From positions 1-64,000 of the forward strand of contig CAXXPU010000016.1 of assembly GCA_963666875.2 (NCBI GenBank): a stretch of 64,000 nucleotides of DNA. Reading direction: 5' to 3'. This document shows, in pieces, positions 46,801 to 54,131 of the stretch. The notes under the pieces are model-generated. The model had not been told where the DNA came from. It saw only the letters and a list, made by a program, of their open reading frames with translations, and did no database searches. Numbering within the stretch: position 1 is the stretch's first letter; the number at the start of each line of letters is the position of its first letter. The translations under genes were made by a program, and so were the position numbers. Source of the DNA: G963662655 sp963666875 (GTDB lineage Bacteria; Cloacimonadota; Cloacimonadia; Cloacimonadales; JAIOQZ01).

Positions 46801-49761
46801 GTCGTTGCTTCCGTCCGATGCGACCAGATTGGCAGGCGCCATGTATCCCGGATACTCGTACGCGCCGATATCGATACGGTCGTACGTAGAGTATGTGTGC
46901 TCATGGATACGCGGATTGCCCTGAACATCCACATTCGGAAGATCGAGCCCGGTAATATCGTCTGTACCCATGTTCATGCAGTAGGAATCTGCGTGAAGCG
47001 AATAGGGGTCATCTCCGCTTCCCTCGAAGCTGGGATCGATGCAGATGTTGCCGGTCCCAGCATAGACCTCTTTGATATCCGAGTAGGTGATCTCGGTCAG
47101 CGTTCCGCTTCCAGGATCCATGGCGTTCGATCCGGTATGCCAGATGATCGTGTTGGTGATGACTGGCTGCGTGTTGATATTCTTGAAATAGACACCGGCA
47201 TTGCTTCCGTAGTTCGTATTCCCGGCGATCGTACAGTTGAGCAGGGTGACTGCCGAGTCGTCACTATAGAGCGCCGTGCCCGGGAGATTGTTGTGGTTGT
47301 CGGCGATCAGGCATCCGGTCAGGTTGAGGGTCGAATTCAAGCAATAGATACCCGCGCCGTAGTACTGTGCTTCGTTGTCGGTTATCCGGCAGTTGACCAT
47401 GGTCAGGTCATCGTAGTCTTCGGCATAGACGGCACCACCGTTCCGGTGTGATGCATAGCCATCGTAATCCGGGTAACTGGTGTAGGTGTCTTTGTATGCG
47501 TTATCGATTATACAGTATTCAAGGTGGGATGAGGTCGGAATATCCGGGAACAGACCCCGGAACACGAGACCATACCATTGTATGTATTCGTTTGAGCGGG
47601 TGAACGTGATCGGTTCGGACGCCGTTCCGTTGGCGATGAGGTTACCGAACACGATCCAGCCGGAATAGCTGCTGACAAATTCGAGCGTGACACCCGGATT
47701 GACAGTGACAGTGAATCCGGGATGAATCATGAATAGGTAGTTCAACTCCTGGTCTTCTTCGATCACGGTTCCGTCCGGTATAATCCGGTAAGACTCGACC
47801 TTTTCATACGGGCCAAGATCGATACGGTCCAGGGCATCGTCGAGGCTTCCGACCGCGCTTTCGCTGTCATAAAAGCGTCCATAACCGTCCAGCGCTTCCA
47901 GTGCAACGCCCGACATGGTTGTATTTGGATCACCCGCATTGATACAGGGTGAATTGTTGCCCAGTTGCCATGGATGTTCACCCAGTCCCGAGAAAAGTGG
48001 ATCCAGATCGAAGCAGTTTTCGTAATCGCCATACCAGTATGCTCCCGAATCATAGCCGAAATCGTCATATCCACCCTGGATGTCGCAATAGTGGAAATCG
48101 ATTAATGCATTGCCGACAACATAGACCTGATCACCGCTCGTGGCGCTGTTTCCCCAAATAATACAGTTATCAATGGTTTTATTGGATGTATTCTGCATCA
48201 TGAATGCACCACCGTTCTCTGCCGTGTTGTTCGTAAACGTACAGTTCACCAGTTCCGAAGTAGTGCTCCCAGTAAATAAAGCAACCGCTCCACCGCTTTC
48301 GGTGCATGTGTTGGATGCGAAGAGGCAGTTGGTGAATGTGCCGCTATATCTTGTAAAGATCGCCCCGCCCATCATATCGGATTCGTTGTTCAGAAAGTTA
48401 CAGTTGGTGAAGACGGGACTCGATTCATATATATATATCGCTCCGCCCGAGTTATCGGCTGTGTTTCCGATGAAATCGGAGTTTTCGATTACCGGTGCTC
48501 CGAAATGAATATCGATCGCACCGGCAGTATTACCGGAAGCGTTATAACGGAAGGTGCAGTCTTTGATCCCAATACTTGCTTGGTATAACGAAACAGCGCC
48601 GCCCAGTCCGCCGTAAAGCGCACATGTATTCGTGTTGTTCCTGAAATCACTGTCCTGAACAAGCAGCTTGTCGAACGTATGAACATACATCGCAGCGCCG
48701 TACAGATCACTGCCGGAACCGCTGGCAATCCCGTTTTCGAGCACGCAGTGAACGACCTTGCTGCTGTCGTTGGTCGCAGGTGTGCCATTGAAACGGATAC
48801 CGTGCCATCCTGTCGATTCATCCGCGGTGAAGCGGATCGAGTCCTGCTCGGTTCCGACCGCCAGCAATTGCCCCTGCACATTCAGCTTGTAGTGTCCCTG
48901 GAACTGAACGGTCACGCCCGGTTCGATCGTCAGGGTCACGCCGTCTTCCACGGTCACTTCGCTCGATACATAGACTGTATCGGCAGACCATATCGTATCG
49001 CTGTTCAGCGATCCGCATGCGATCTGGTAGAGGGTTATACCGCTGGCGATCCAGTCAGAATTGTCCATGTTCTGCAATATGCCGTCGTTGCCGTTCGCGA
49101 GGTCGTTCGCGATATCGCCATCGCCTTCGTTGAAGTTCCAGCAGGCGACCAGATCGTCTTCGTCTCCATCGGGGCTCGTGTACATCTCCGCCGCGGCTTC
49201 TGCAGCCGACAGGGCTCGATTGTATATATGCATCTCGTCAATGCAGCCTTCGATGTTGTTGGATATCCCAGTGCGGTAGATACCGCCGATCGTGGAGCGA
49301 TTGAAGGTTATTGCCGAACGAGTGTATGAGAAATCGGTCGGGTCTTCCACGCCGTCGATGTAGAGGTGCGCATCGCCATTGTTGTCGGTGTAGCAGAAGT
49401 GGTGCCAGGTTTCATCGAACACGACGCCGCTCGATACGGCTTCGCAAAGGACAGACCCAGAGGCGGTGCGGATGTAGGTGCGGAAATATCCGTTGTGATA
49501 CGCTCCCAGACAGAAGAGGTTGTCGCTATCTCCCGTGTTGGATTCCGAATAAACGCGATTGTCATGTTCATCGGTGGCTTTCACCCAGGCGCTGACGGTA
49601 AGCTGGTTGCCATTCCCGTAGATGGGAAGTCCGCTGTTTTGCGAGACTGCCACGAAGTCATCGACGCCGTCGAAATCGAGACAGGTACCCGGATCACCGG
49701 CAATCAATGCCGTTGCGGCCATCAGAATGACCAGGATATAAATCACAGTAACGTTTCTCAT
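40855..49761 (-). CDS. Giant secreted multidomain surface protein (2968 residues)
   Basis: Signal peptide (~1-21), then a LamG-like domain (~25-240) and two beta-helix regions (~245-690 and ~700-1000) with repeats like GGAIYIYESSPVFTNCNF. A fibronectin-like module (~1005-1090) and a carboxypeptidase-regulatory-like domain interrupted by a second LamG (~1095-1400) follow. Next come another regulatory-like region and a Ser/Thr-rich central block (~1680-1920) of alternating polar and hydrophobic residues. Then there are an SbsA-type Ig domain (~2250-2350), a BACON-like domain, and two duplicated modules containing GDLIKNQTEYAQYVEGTGW and GDLIKNQHGFAQYVEGYGW (~2590-2720). A final fibronectin-like module closes the protein. 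CAAGGAGTAAAGC precedes the ATG. Unlike the other two secreted proteins, no YPNPFNP-type end is present; the last ~20 residues are Arg/Ser/Thr-rich and may be out of frame. It is preceded by a pseudo-receiver gene 17 bp upstream. Inferred role: adhesion or surface structure. Confidence 0.85.
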   Translation of the reverse strand: MRNVTVIYILVILMAATALIAGDPGTCLDFDGVDDFVAVSQNSGLPIYGNGNQLTVSAWVKATDEHDNRVYSESNTGDSDNLFCLGAYHNGYFRTYIRTASGSVLCEAVSSGVVFDETWHHFCYTDNNGDAHLYIDGVEDPTDFSYTRSAITFNRSTIGGIYRTGISNNIEGCIDEMHIYNRALSAAEAAAEMYTSPDGDEDDLVACWNFNEGDGDIANDLANGNDGILQNMDNSDWIASGITLYQIACGSLNSDTIWSADTVYVSSEVTVEDGVTLTIEPGVTVQFQGHYKLNVQGQLLAVGTEQDSIRFTADESTGWHGIRFNGTPATNDSSKVVHCVLENGIASGSGSDLYGAAMYVHTFDKLLVQDSDFRNNTNTCALYGGLGGAVSLYQASIGIKDCTFRYNASGNTAGAIDIHFGAPVIENSDFIGNTADNSGGAIYIYESSPVFTNCNFLNNESDMMGGAIFTRYSGTFTNCLFASNTCTESGGAVALFTGSTTSELVNCTFTNNTAENGGAFMMQNTSNKTIDNCIIWGNSATSGDQVYVVGNALIDFHYCDIQGGYDDFGYDSGAYWYGDYENCFDLDPLFSGLGEHPWQLGNNSPCINAGDPNTTMSGVALEALDGYGRFYDSESAVGSLDDALDRIDLGPYEKVESYRIIPDGTVIEEDQELNYLFMIHPGFTVTVNPGVTLEFVSSYSGWIVFGNLIANGTASEPITFTRSNEYIQWYGLVFRGLFPDIPTSSHLEYCIIDNAYKDTYTSYPDYDGYASHRNGGAVYAEDYDDLTMVNCRITDNEAQYYGAGIYCLNSTLNLTGCLIADNHNNLPGTALYSDDSAVTLLNCTIAGNTNYGSNAGVYFKNINTQPVITNTIIWHTGSNAMDPGSGTLTEITYSDIKEVYAGTGNICIDPSFEGSGDDPYSLHADSYCMNMGTDDITGLDLPNVDVQGNPRIHEHTYSTYDRIDIGAYEYPGYMAPANLVASDGSNDYPGYIQLLWDFNSAYDPAPSGFRIFRDDINITTVDGQTTAYSDYTAIPGEFYSYYIQSYNGTETGDSDSDVGYMKPNGVISGTVTTANNNPVNEVQVSLNPSPGYCLQFENANNSTMTIDDPGLDMNYNYTIEFWLRTPLGSQTVLEKGIFEFGIDASGNMTFTNGSHTLTQFADSVDVTDNDWHHVALVNNYTETLVTLYLDEYEVASSTDWVLGGTSVEDIVSGPDFEGYLDDIRFWSAARSQSEIVDQMNIIAPVDEDALEGYWTLNEGTGDTFFDGTNGAHNGIVSNCDWSDADPGIELGALTDEWGEYIVSQIPYGTSTTFTVTPHKEGHVFQPEQRSVTLSQSNIAQNGIDFTDNSMIPITGRVVYQGTSCPVEGAIIERNGETAVPLITTDEDGYYNLEVEHGENCIISVSYDDHPFNRTWDLGVVTYPRTNINFEDTFKTNFWLEVVGGEDSYPIGEFDVTVQSVNGCYLDEITGESWAAGGIMIDNIPPLDYNITVDPAGDDPFGLAIDEQFQSMKTAEMDMTSPGDDLDTLRFEWRAPLEIEVAWPDTLELHHFSEYPENEFYVLTQNEWYSVTVKAYEDYSYDGHPDQKTWLSDCDITISDDIGTSGATEDNFNGETEYVYEFAPYLPNILSGYNRQYQNLIEFTIEDADLDRYASQVNWALTEGVKPKESTYATTSPEIPFLILHDPPGDGSQSTFSQSSSHSIAMQASVCTSMQHNTYLNLHLGPTFKWETGCAVMSVEHEVELTDDLSFGITVGTAQTESREQVLTFTTNTAYSTSSDSQIIGGESDLFVGGALNLIWGVTNEISWDDLEETVAIDTSVMVVPDGFATVYMYTDLQIRETVIPNLEAIGDTASASMWQGYLDMNEQNKDNAQANPNHPENLSFNSGAGYSFEESCQASETQTIVFSSTVSGDFGVEIGGTVDGIGGETGYKFNAALTIGSTESETNSTTTTTGFTLADNDECSYLNWQADYFTLDVLVDPVYGTPVFDLISGASSNPWEPNTQPRDGVSFTANRYSQNGLLEGEEAAFILTLGNTSQTGEDRRYFLEVMHATNQNGAEIKINGVTLEERMAFDVPAGSAVQAVMTIAQGPDEFEYTDLGITFYAEGDRGRDGPDGHNFWIEQYFNVTWEAPYSRVSINSPQDGWIINQASGDSLIVMLTDYDLDKPDFNSLVMQYKQPADTDWMPGFEIPRDSLSAGAHYIEYPWNTIGLPDGTYQIRAGATDNVRTPYYTETISGTIDRHGPVVLGLPQPADGIMQLGDEIAVTFNEKIDPQTVLYENIVVEVLDTGLIVDCTIETYENRIVITPNIANYWMENYTMRVIVDGVEDLNGNPIDEAVEWEFFVNANPVGWDVGKIEVIKPLGEEMTLTTELINCGGQTSSFTIENIPLWLSVNPSSGTLLPLDSETITLTISDQLGFGTYLDTLFANIPGLGMEPLVIEIGVLADPPVWSTQPIGAYDYSMSITGQMTIEGEISHDAGDVIGAFVIDGEGDYVCRGFAQTELVPYLTSTYAFFLTVQSDVEYGEELVFRIWDDSECKEHIGITESFTFAEGAVYGTPVTPTVVHAEPELVRDISCSQGWTWFSTNLENQTSMSVNDLLANLQPSTGDLIKNQTEYAQYVEGTGWTGSLTEISTAEMVKIKLSSADDLLLTGLLEDPYTTTITYGSGWNWIGYIPHVSVSVTEALDDIENLTTGDLIKNQHGFAQYVEGYGWVGSLLFMNPGDGYMLNTANAGSFHYPDYDLTRGLSSQTSSQRVIAMIPDVPGWEINPLDYEFSANITGSIWQEGSMLQDPDLIIGAFDGDECRGIASAIEVQGDQLYFLTVYSNDYVDELTFKTWNQDSGEYTDLDNALTVISNQIIGDPVNPHPFEMPAGALDAPKNVRIAVAGRDINLSWDAVDGASSYRVYSSGDPLADDEDWTLEEAVDATSWSEALTEANRFYRVTACSEPVRTTRKSTDGSTRTSIRRTD

Positions 49762-49778
49762 GCTTTACTCCTTGATGT

Positions 49779-50072
49779 TTATTGAAATATCGAATAGTTT
49801 CCTTCTTTGAGTGTCGTGATGAGATGCTGAACGGTGTGGTCAACTACGAGCTGCACGGCTACATCCCGGTAGTTCGTGTTTATAAATTCGAGCAGCGCCA
49901 CATCGGACAGTGAATTGACTTCCATCAGTACCAGATCGATATTGCGATTATTCAGCGTCGTAGCGATCTGGGTCATCGAATCGACGCTGACGATGCGGTT
50001 TCCACTATCGGAAAGCAAGTTTTGCAGCTTCTCGAAAAGCGGTCTGGTCTGATTGACGATCAATATATTCAT
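49779..50072 (-). CDS. Small degenerate receiver-domain protein
   Basis: A 97-residue protein with the beginning of a response-regulator receiver fold: MNILIVNQTRPLFEKLQNLL for strand 1/helix 1 and IDLVLMEVNSLSDVALLEFI for strand 3 and its loop. The acidic pair after strand 1 (normally Asp-Asp) is Asn-Gln, and the phosphoacceptor Asp of the usual LVLMDVNM is Glu. The conserved Lys of strand 5 is not seen, and the protein is ~20 residues short of a full receiver. It is therefore unlikely to be phosphorylated and may act as a fixed-state adaptor. AGGAGATTC gives a good ribosome site. It lies 17 bp upstream of the 2968-residue secreted protein on the same strand, almost certainly one transcript. 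Confidence 0.65.
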   Translation of the reverse strand: MNILIVNQTRPLFEKLQNLLSDSGNRIVSVDSMTQIATTLNNRNIDLVLMEVNSLSDVALLEFINTNYRDVAVQLVVDHTVQHLITTLKEGNYSIFQ

Positions 50073-50351
50073 TCATGAATCTCCTGCGAGTGGATTTGCA
50101 CAGAAGGTGCCAATGGATTCGAATGATTTAATAATTGCCGTAATGACAATATTGGCAAAGGATTATATGCGGGAATCAATAAAATGATGTATTGAATTAC
50201 AACAATGCGATTTCGCAGGGTATGCGATTCCGCATAGCAATTTCGCAGATTTTCACTTGAGATTTTCAATGCCAACAGGTGCCGGAATTCCTTGAAAAAA
50301 CAGCAAGAATTCATTTACAAATTTCTATGTTCGGCGATAACTGGTTTTCAT

Positions 50352-50406
50352 ACAATTTCCGCTTTGATAGATTACAAATCGGGATATCTATGAAGGCGGA
50401 AATTGT
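50352..50406 (+). repeat. Hairpin element A1 upstream of mutL
   Basis: ACAATTTCCGC (50352-50362) pairs perfectly with GCGGAAATTGT (50396-50406), extended by three more pairs including one G-T. An inner stem ATAGAT/ATCTAT (50367-50372 with 50386-50391) continues the fold. It corresponds to element B2 at 55820-55872: arm CCGC/GCGG here, CCAC/GTGG there. Confidence 0.65.
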
Positions 50407-50416
50407 TTTTAGAGAG

Positions 50417-50466
50417 GATTTTCCGATTGAGTTATCAGAAGAGTATTGCATTTCAATCGAAAAACC
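50417..50466 (+). repeat. Hairpin element A2 upstream of mutL
   Basis: GATTTTCCGATTG (50417-50429) is opposed by CAATCGAAAAACC (50454-50466), an imperfect inverted repeat. The left arm is identical to the left arm of element B1 at 55758-55770. Confidence 0.5.
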
Positions 50467-50492
50467 GTATCATTCGAGTTAAGGAACATATC

Positions 50493-52334
50493 ATGCGTAA
50501 AGTCAAGGTGTTAGCGGAAGAAGTCGCCAACCGGATCGCCGCGGGAGAAGTTATTGAGCGCCCGGCTTCGGTAGTGAAGGAACTGGTGGAGAATGCGCTG
50601 GACAGCGGAGCCGGTTCGATCACGGTCAACATCGAGCGGGGCGGAAAATCCCTGATCGAGGTGATCGACAACGGCTGCGGCATGAGCGAGGACGACGCCC
50701 TGACTGCGCTCGAGCGACACGCCACTTCCAAGATCCGCACGGTCTCGGACATTTTCGAGATTTCCACGCTCGGTTTCCGCGGCGAGGCGATGCCCAGCAT
50801 CGCGTCGGTGAGTCGCATGACGGTGTTGACGCGCGACGAGGAGAGTGAGCTGGCGACGAAGATCGAGATCGATTCGGGCGTGATTCGTGGAGTCGAGAAG
50901 GCTGCCGCCAATCAGGGTACGACCATTACAGTCCGAAAACTCTTCGCCAACATCCCCGCCCGCAAGGAGTTCCTCAAGTCGGAAGATGTGGAATTCCGCC
51001 ATATTCAAAACTACATCCACTACCAGGCAGTACTCTTCCCGGGCGTACATTTCCAGCTTAACAGCAACGGGCGGACGAAGCTGAACTACCCTGCCGTCGA
51101 TTCGAGAGAGAAGCGGCTCCTGGCGGTGTTCGGCAGCGATTTCAAGAAGCTGGACATGGTGGAACTTTCCGCTGAGGGCGGCAACATGCAGATGGAAGGC
51201 TACATCAAAGGTCTTGCGGAGATTCCGGAGGGATTACACGATTATCGCTATCTCTTCGTGAATGGTCGCTTCATTCGAGACAAGATTATCCTGCATGCGC
51301 TGAAGGCTGCGTACGAGCCCTACGTGCAGAAGCTGCGACTCTTTCAGGGCAGCAGCGTACCACCCTATATTTTGTTCCTGCAGATCGATCCGAAGATGAT
51401 CGACTTCAACGTGCATCCCGCCAAGCTCGAGATTCGTTTCCGCGACGCGGGAAGCGTACATGGCTTCATCAAGAACGCCATCGGCAAGCGCCTGATGAAA
51501 TACGAAGACGACCGGTTCCAGTCAGTGCGCGACAGGATCGAGAAGGGCAACGAGAAGCGGGACATCACGCCGGTCGATGTGAAGATTTACCGTCAAAGGA
51601 CCGAACCGAAGCGATTCAGTCAGGTGAAGGACGAATTCGGAAGTCTCTATCAGCCCGACCTCTTCATCCCCGTCGAACAGCAGGTGAAAGAGCAAACGCC
51701 TGTCGATATTCCGCAGGATACGCCGCAGATCAGGCTGAGAGCCGAGGAAGATATGATCAATCCCTGGCAGCTTCACCAGACCTACATCCTGGTGCAGGTC
51801 GAGGAGGGCTTGATGATGATCGACCAGCACGCGGCGCACGAGCGTATCCTCTACGAAAAGATTCTGCACCGCATCCACGGAATGCCGGCGCCCACGCAAA
51901 AGCTGCTCTTCCCGCTGGTCGTGGAAATTCCGCATCACCTGTACGACGTGGTACAGGACCTCGTAGAAGCCAACATGGAGACGATCAACCGGGTCGGATT
52001 CTCGATCAAAAGCTTCTCCGGCAACTCGATCGTCATCGACGAGATTCCCTCCGAGCTCGAGGACTGGGACGGGGGAGAGGTGTTCATCGATATCCTGCGC
52101 CAGTTGCGGGACGAGTTCTCCGAGACCGAGGATTTCCGGGACAGCCTGGCGAAATCGGTGTCCTGCAAGGCGGCAATCAAGGCGAACCGCAAGCTGGGGC
52201 GCAAGGAGATGATCGCGCTGATCAACGACCTGTTCGCTTGCGACGTTCCATATTTCTGTCCGCACGGCAGACCGCTCATCATCAAGATGACGCTGACCGA
52301 GCTGGAAAAGCGGTTCAAACGCATCGAGTCATGA
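50493..52334 (+). CDS. mutL: DNA mismatch repair protein MutL (endonuclease type)
   Basis: A 613-residue protein. The N-terminal GHKL ATPase has ELVENALDSGA (catalytic Glu), DNGCGM and GFRGEAMPSI. The C-terminal domain has DQHAAHERILYE, which fits the DQHAx2Ex4E endonuclease motif, plus SCKAAIKAN and FCPHGRP, which complete the metal site. This is thus the nicking MutL used by bacteria without MutH. The longer frame to 50403 runs through hairpin element A2; AAGGAAC before ATG 50493 sets the start. The stop overlaps the miaA start as ATGA, the classic mutL-miaA pair. It is the first gene of an eight-gene plus-strand run to 58673. Confidence 0.95.
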   Translation: MRKVKVLAEEVANRIAAGEVIERPASVVKELVENALDSGAGSITVNIERGGKSLIEVIDNGCGMSEDDALTALERHATSKIRTVSDIFEISTLGFRGEAMPSIASVSRMTVLTRDEESELATKIEIDSGVIRGVEKAAANQGTTITVRKLFANIPARKEFLKSEDVEFRHIQNYIHYQAVLFPGVHFQLNSNGRTKLNYPAVDSREKRLLAVFGSDFKKLDMVELSAEGGNMQMEGYIKGLAEIPEGLHDYRYLFVNGRFIRDKIILHALKAAYEPYVQKLRLFQGSSVPPYILFLQIDPKMIDFNVHPAKLEIRFRDAGSVHGFIKNAIGKRLMKYEDDRFQSVRDRIEKGNEKRDITPVDVKIYRQRTEPKRFSQVKDEFGSLYQPDLFIPVEQQVKEQTPVDIPQDTPQIRLRAEEDMINPWQLHQTYILVQVEEGLMMIDQHAAHERILYEKILHRIHGMPAPTQKLLFPLVVEIPHHLYDVVQDLVEANMETINRVGFSIKSFSGNSIVIDEIPSELEDWDGGEVFIDILRQLRDEFSETEDFRDSLAKSVSCKAAIKANRKLGRKEMIALINDLFACDVPYFCPHGRPLIIKMTLTELEKRFKRIES

Positions 52335-53242
52335 GATTCGTCACGGTTCAGGGTCCGACGGCATCGGGAAAGACTGCGCTCGCGCTGAAGCTGGCACAGG
52401 AGCTGGATACCGAGATTATCTCGGCTGATTCGCGGCAGGTCTATCGCTACATGGATATCGGGACCGCCAAGCCGACGAGGATAGAGATGACCGGCATCCG
52501 GCATCATCTGATCGACGTGGTCGATCCGGACGAGTCGTACAGCGCCGGGAGATTTGCGCAGGAAGCGCTGTCGATCGTACAGCGATTGAACGACGAGGGG
52601 AAGATTCCTGTCGTCGCGGGTGGAACCGGGTTCTACATCCGGGCGCTGCAAAACGGACTCTTCGAATCACCGGAAGTCGATCCCGAACTGCGCGCACGGC
52701 TGATGTCGGAAGCGGAACAGGATATTGAAGAGGTTTATCGAAGGCTGGTCGATGTCGATCCCGAGTCGGCGGAGCGAGTACATCGAAACGATGCGAAACG
52801 GATCGTTCGGGCGCTGGAGATTTTCGAGCAGACGGGGATTTCGATGAGCGAACACTGGCGCAGACAGCAGGAAGAAAACCGCTTTGTAAGCTATGATATC
52901 TTGCTTCAGCCGGATCGCGAGGATTTATATAAACGGATAAATGATCGTTTTGATTATATGATAATTAATGGATTTCTTGACGAAGTAAAACGATTATTAG
53001 AAATGGGTTACAAACCGGATGACCCGGGAATGAACGCGGTGGGTTACCGGGAGCTTGTCCAGTGGCAGCAAAACGGTGGTGAAATCGATGCTGTAGTCGC
53101 GCTGGCGAAGCAGAAATCGAGAAACTACGCCAAGCGGCAGATGACATGGTATCGGAGCGTCGAATTCGATTTGACATTGGATAGCGCCGATATTAACATA
53201 TATTCGGTTGCCGGAGCGGCTCAAGAGAAGCTGGCGACCTGA
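52331..53242 (+). CDS. miaA: tRNA dimethylallyltransferase
   Basis: Adds the dimethylallyl group to A37 of tRNAs reading codons that begin with U. The 303-residue protein has the P-loop GPTASGKT, the SADSRQVYR segment that binds the isoprenoid donor and target base, and AGGTGFYIRAL. Late in the protein are NAVGYREL and RNYAKRQMTWYR, both typical of MiaA. The stretch 52900-53010 is briefly more AT-rich than the rest. The start at 52331 overlaps the mutL stop by four bases; the longer frame reads mutL out of frame. Confidence 0.95.
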   Translation: MRFVTVQGPTASGKTALALKLAQELDTEIISADSRQVYRYMDIGTAKPTRIEMTGIRHHLIDVVDPDESYSAGRFAQEALSIVQRLNDEGKIPVVAGGTGFYIRALQNGLFESPEVDPELRARLMSEAEQDIEEVYRRLVDVDPESAERVHRNDAKRIVRALEIFEQTGISMSEHWRRQQEENRFVSYDILLQPDREDLYKRINDRFDYMIINGFLDEVKRLLEMGYKPDDPGMNAVGYRELVQWQQNGGEIDAVVALAKQKSRNYAKRQMTWYRSVEFDLTLDSADINIYSVAGAAQEKLAT

Positions 53243-53254
53243 ATAGGAGCGAAT

Positions 53255-54109
53255 ATGATCATCGCAGAAGTGAACGGTTATCAGATAACGGAAGACAATT
53301 ACCGGTTCGAGCTGGCACGCGTCATGAAACAGATGCAATTGCAGGATGCGAACCAGGACTGTCGCGAACGTGCGGTGGAACACCTGATCGACGGTGTGTT
53401 GCTGCTTAATCGCGCCAGAGAAGCGAAAATCGAGATTTCGGCGGACGAGATACAGGAGAAAGTGCTCGACCTGATGATGGACTACGAGACGGAAGACGAT
53501 TTCAACACCATGCTGGACGAGACTGGACTCGATCAGGACACGATGCGGGAGCGACTTCGGGATCGACTGATGGTTTCGAGGTATGTGAAGAGCAATATCT
53601 GTGTGTGTGTCGAGGATGTCCCGGAAGAGAAGCTGCGCGATTTCTACGAGAAGAACAAGAACCAGTTCAAGACCCGTGAGGTCGTTCGTGCGTCGCATGT
53701 TCTGATCAAGGATGCTAACGACGTGGCGGTGCAGGTCTATAAGGAGATTATGGACGAGATCGAATCGCCGGAGGATTTCGGCGCGATCGCGAAGATACTC
53801 TCCGACTGCCCCAGTTTTCGGCAATCGGGCGACCTGGGATACTTCCCTCGTGGCGTGATGGTGAAGGAGATCGAGGACGCGGCGTTCAGCATGAAGGTGG
53901 GCGAGATCAGCGACCCGATCAAAACGCAGTTCGGAACCCATATCCTGATGCTGACAGATTATAAAGAAAGCCATATCGCCGATTTTGAAGACATCAAGGG
54001 AGCCTTGAAGCAACGCCTGGTGCAGATCGAATCGGAACTGCAACTGATCCGGCACATCAAGCAGCTTCGCGCGGAAGCCGATATCCGCATCTACGACGAG
54101 AATCTGTGA
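53255..54109 (+). CDS. PpiC/SurA-type peptidyl-prolyl isomerase without signal peptide
   Basis: A 284-residue protein with a SurA-like helical N-terminal part (~1-125) and a parvulin rotamase domain (~135-245). Parvulin-type segments are VVRASHVLI, DFGAIAKILSDCPSFRQSGDLGYFPRG and QFGTHILML. No signal peptide or lipobox is present: the N-terminus is MIIAEVNGYQITEDNYRFEL. It is therefore either cytoplasmic or missing an N-terminal extension that I cannot find upstream. Six Cys residues are unusual for this family. AGGAGCG precedes the ATG, 12 bp after miaA. Inferred role: folding help for cytosolic proteins or ribosome-emerging chains, in the manner of trigger factor. Confidence 0.82.
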   Translation: MIIAEVNGYQITEDNYRFELARVMKQMQLQDANQDCRERAVEHLIDGVLLLNRAREAKIEISADEIQEKVLDLMMDYETEDDFNTMLDETGLDQDTMRERLRDRLMVSRYVKSNICVCVEDVPEEKLRDFYEKNKNQFKTREVVRASHVLIKDANDVAVQVYKEIMDEIESPEDFGAIAKILSDCPSFRQSGDLGYFPRGVMVKEIEDAAFSMKVGEISDPIKTQFGTHILMLTDYKESHIADFEDIKGALKQRLVQIESELQLIRHIKQLRAEADIRIYDENL

Positions 54110-54131
54110 AAAATCACAGCAGGAGCCAATC

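Larger units (their letters stand above)
50073..50492. other. Structured non-coding gap between the pseudo-receiver gene and mutL
   Basis: A 420-bp divergent intergenic region without a credible gene; the 81-residue minus frame at 50069-50314 has no coding character. Near 50206-50236 it holds short palindromes (GCGATTTCGC; TATGCG-ATTC-CGCATA) repeated in phase with GCAATTTCGC, which may be operator sites. Nearer mutL are two long hairpins described separately. A TATAAT on the minus strand at 50167-50162 could be a -10 box for the pseudo-receiver/giant operon, but no -35 box matches. Confidence 0.6.

Noticed and set aside
50069..50314. An 81-residue minus-strand open frame upstream of the pseudo-receiver gene
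   Set aside because: No ribosome site, and it crosses the palindromic promoter region; no coding character.
50403..50492. A longer N-terminus for MutL
   Set aside because: The extra 30 codons run through a hairpin repeat and the conserved MutL start (RKVKVLAEEVANRIAAGEV) follows ATG 50493 with its own ribosome site.
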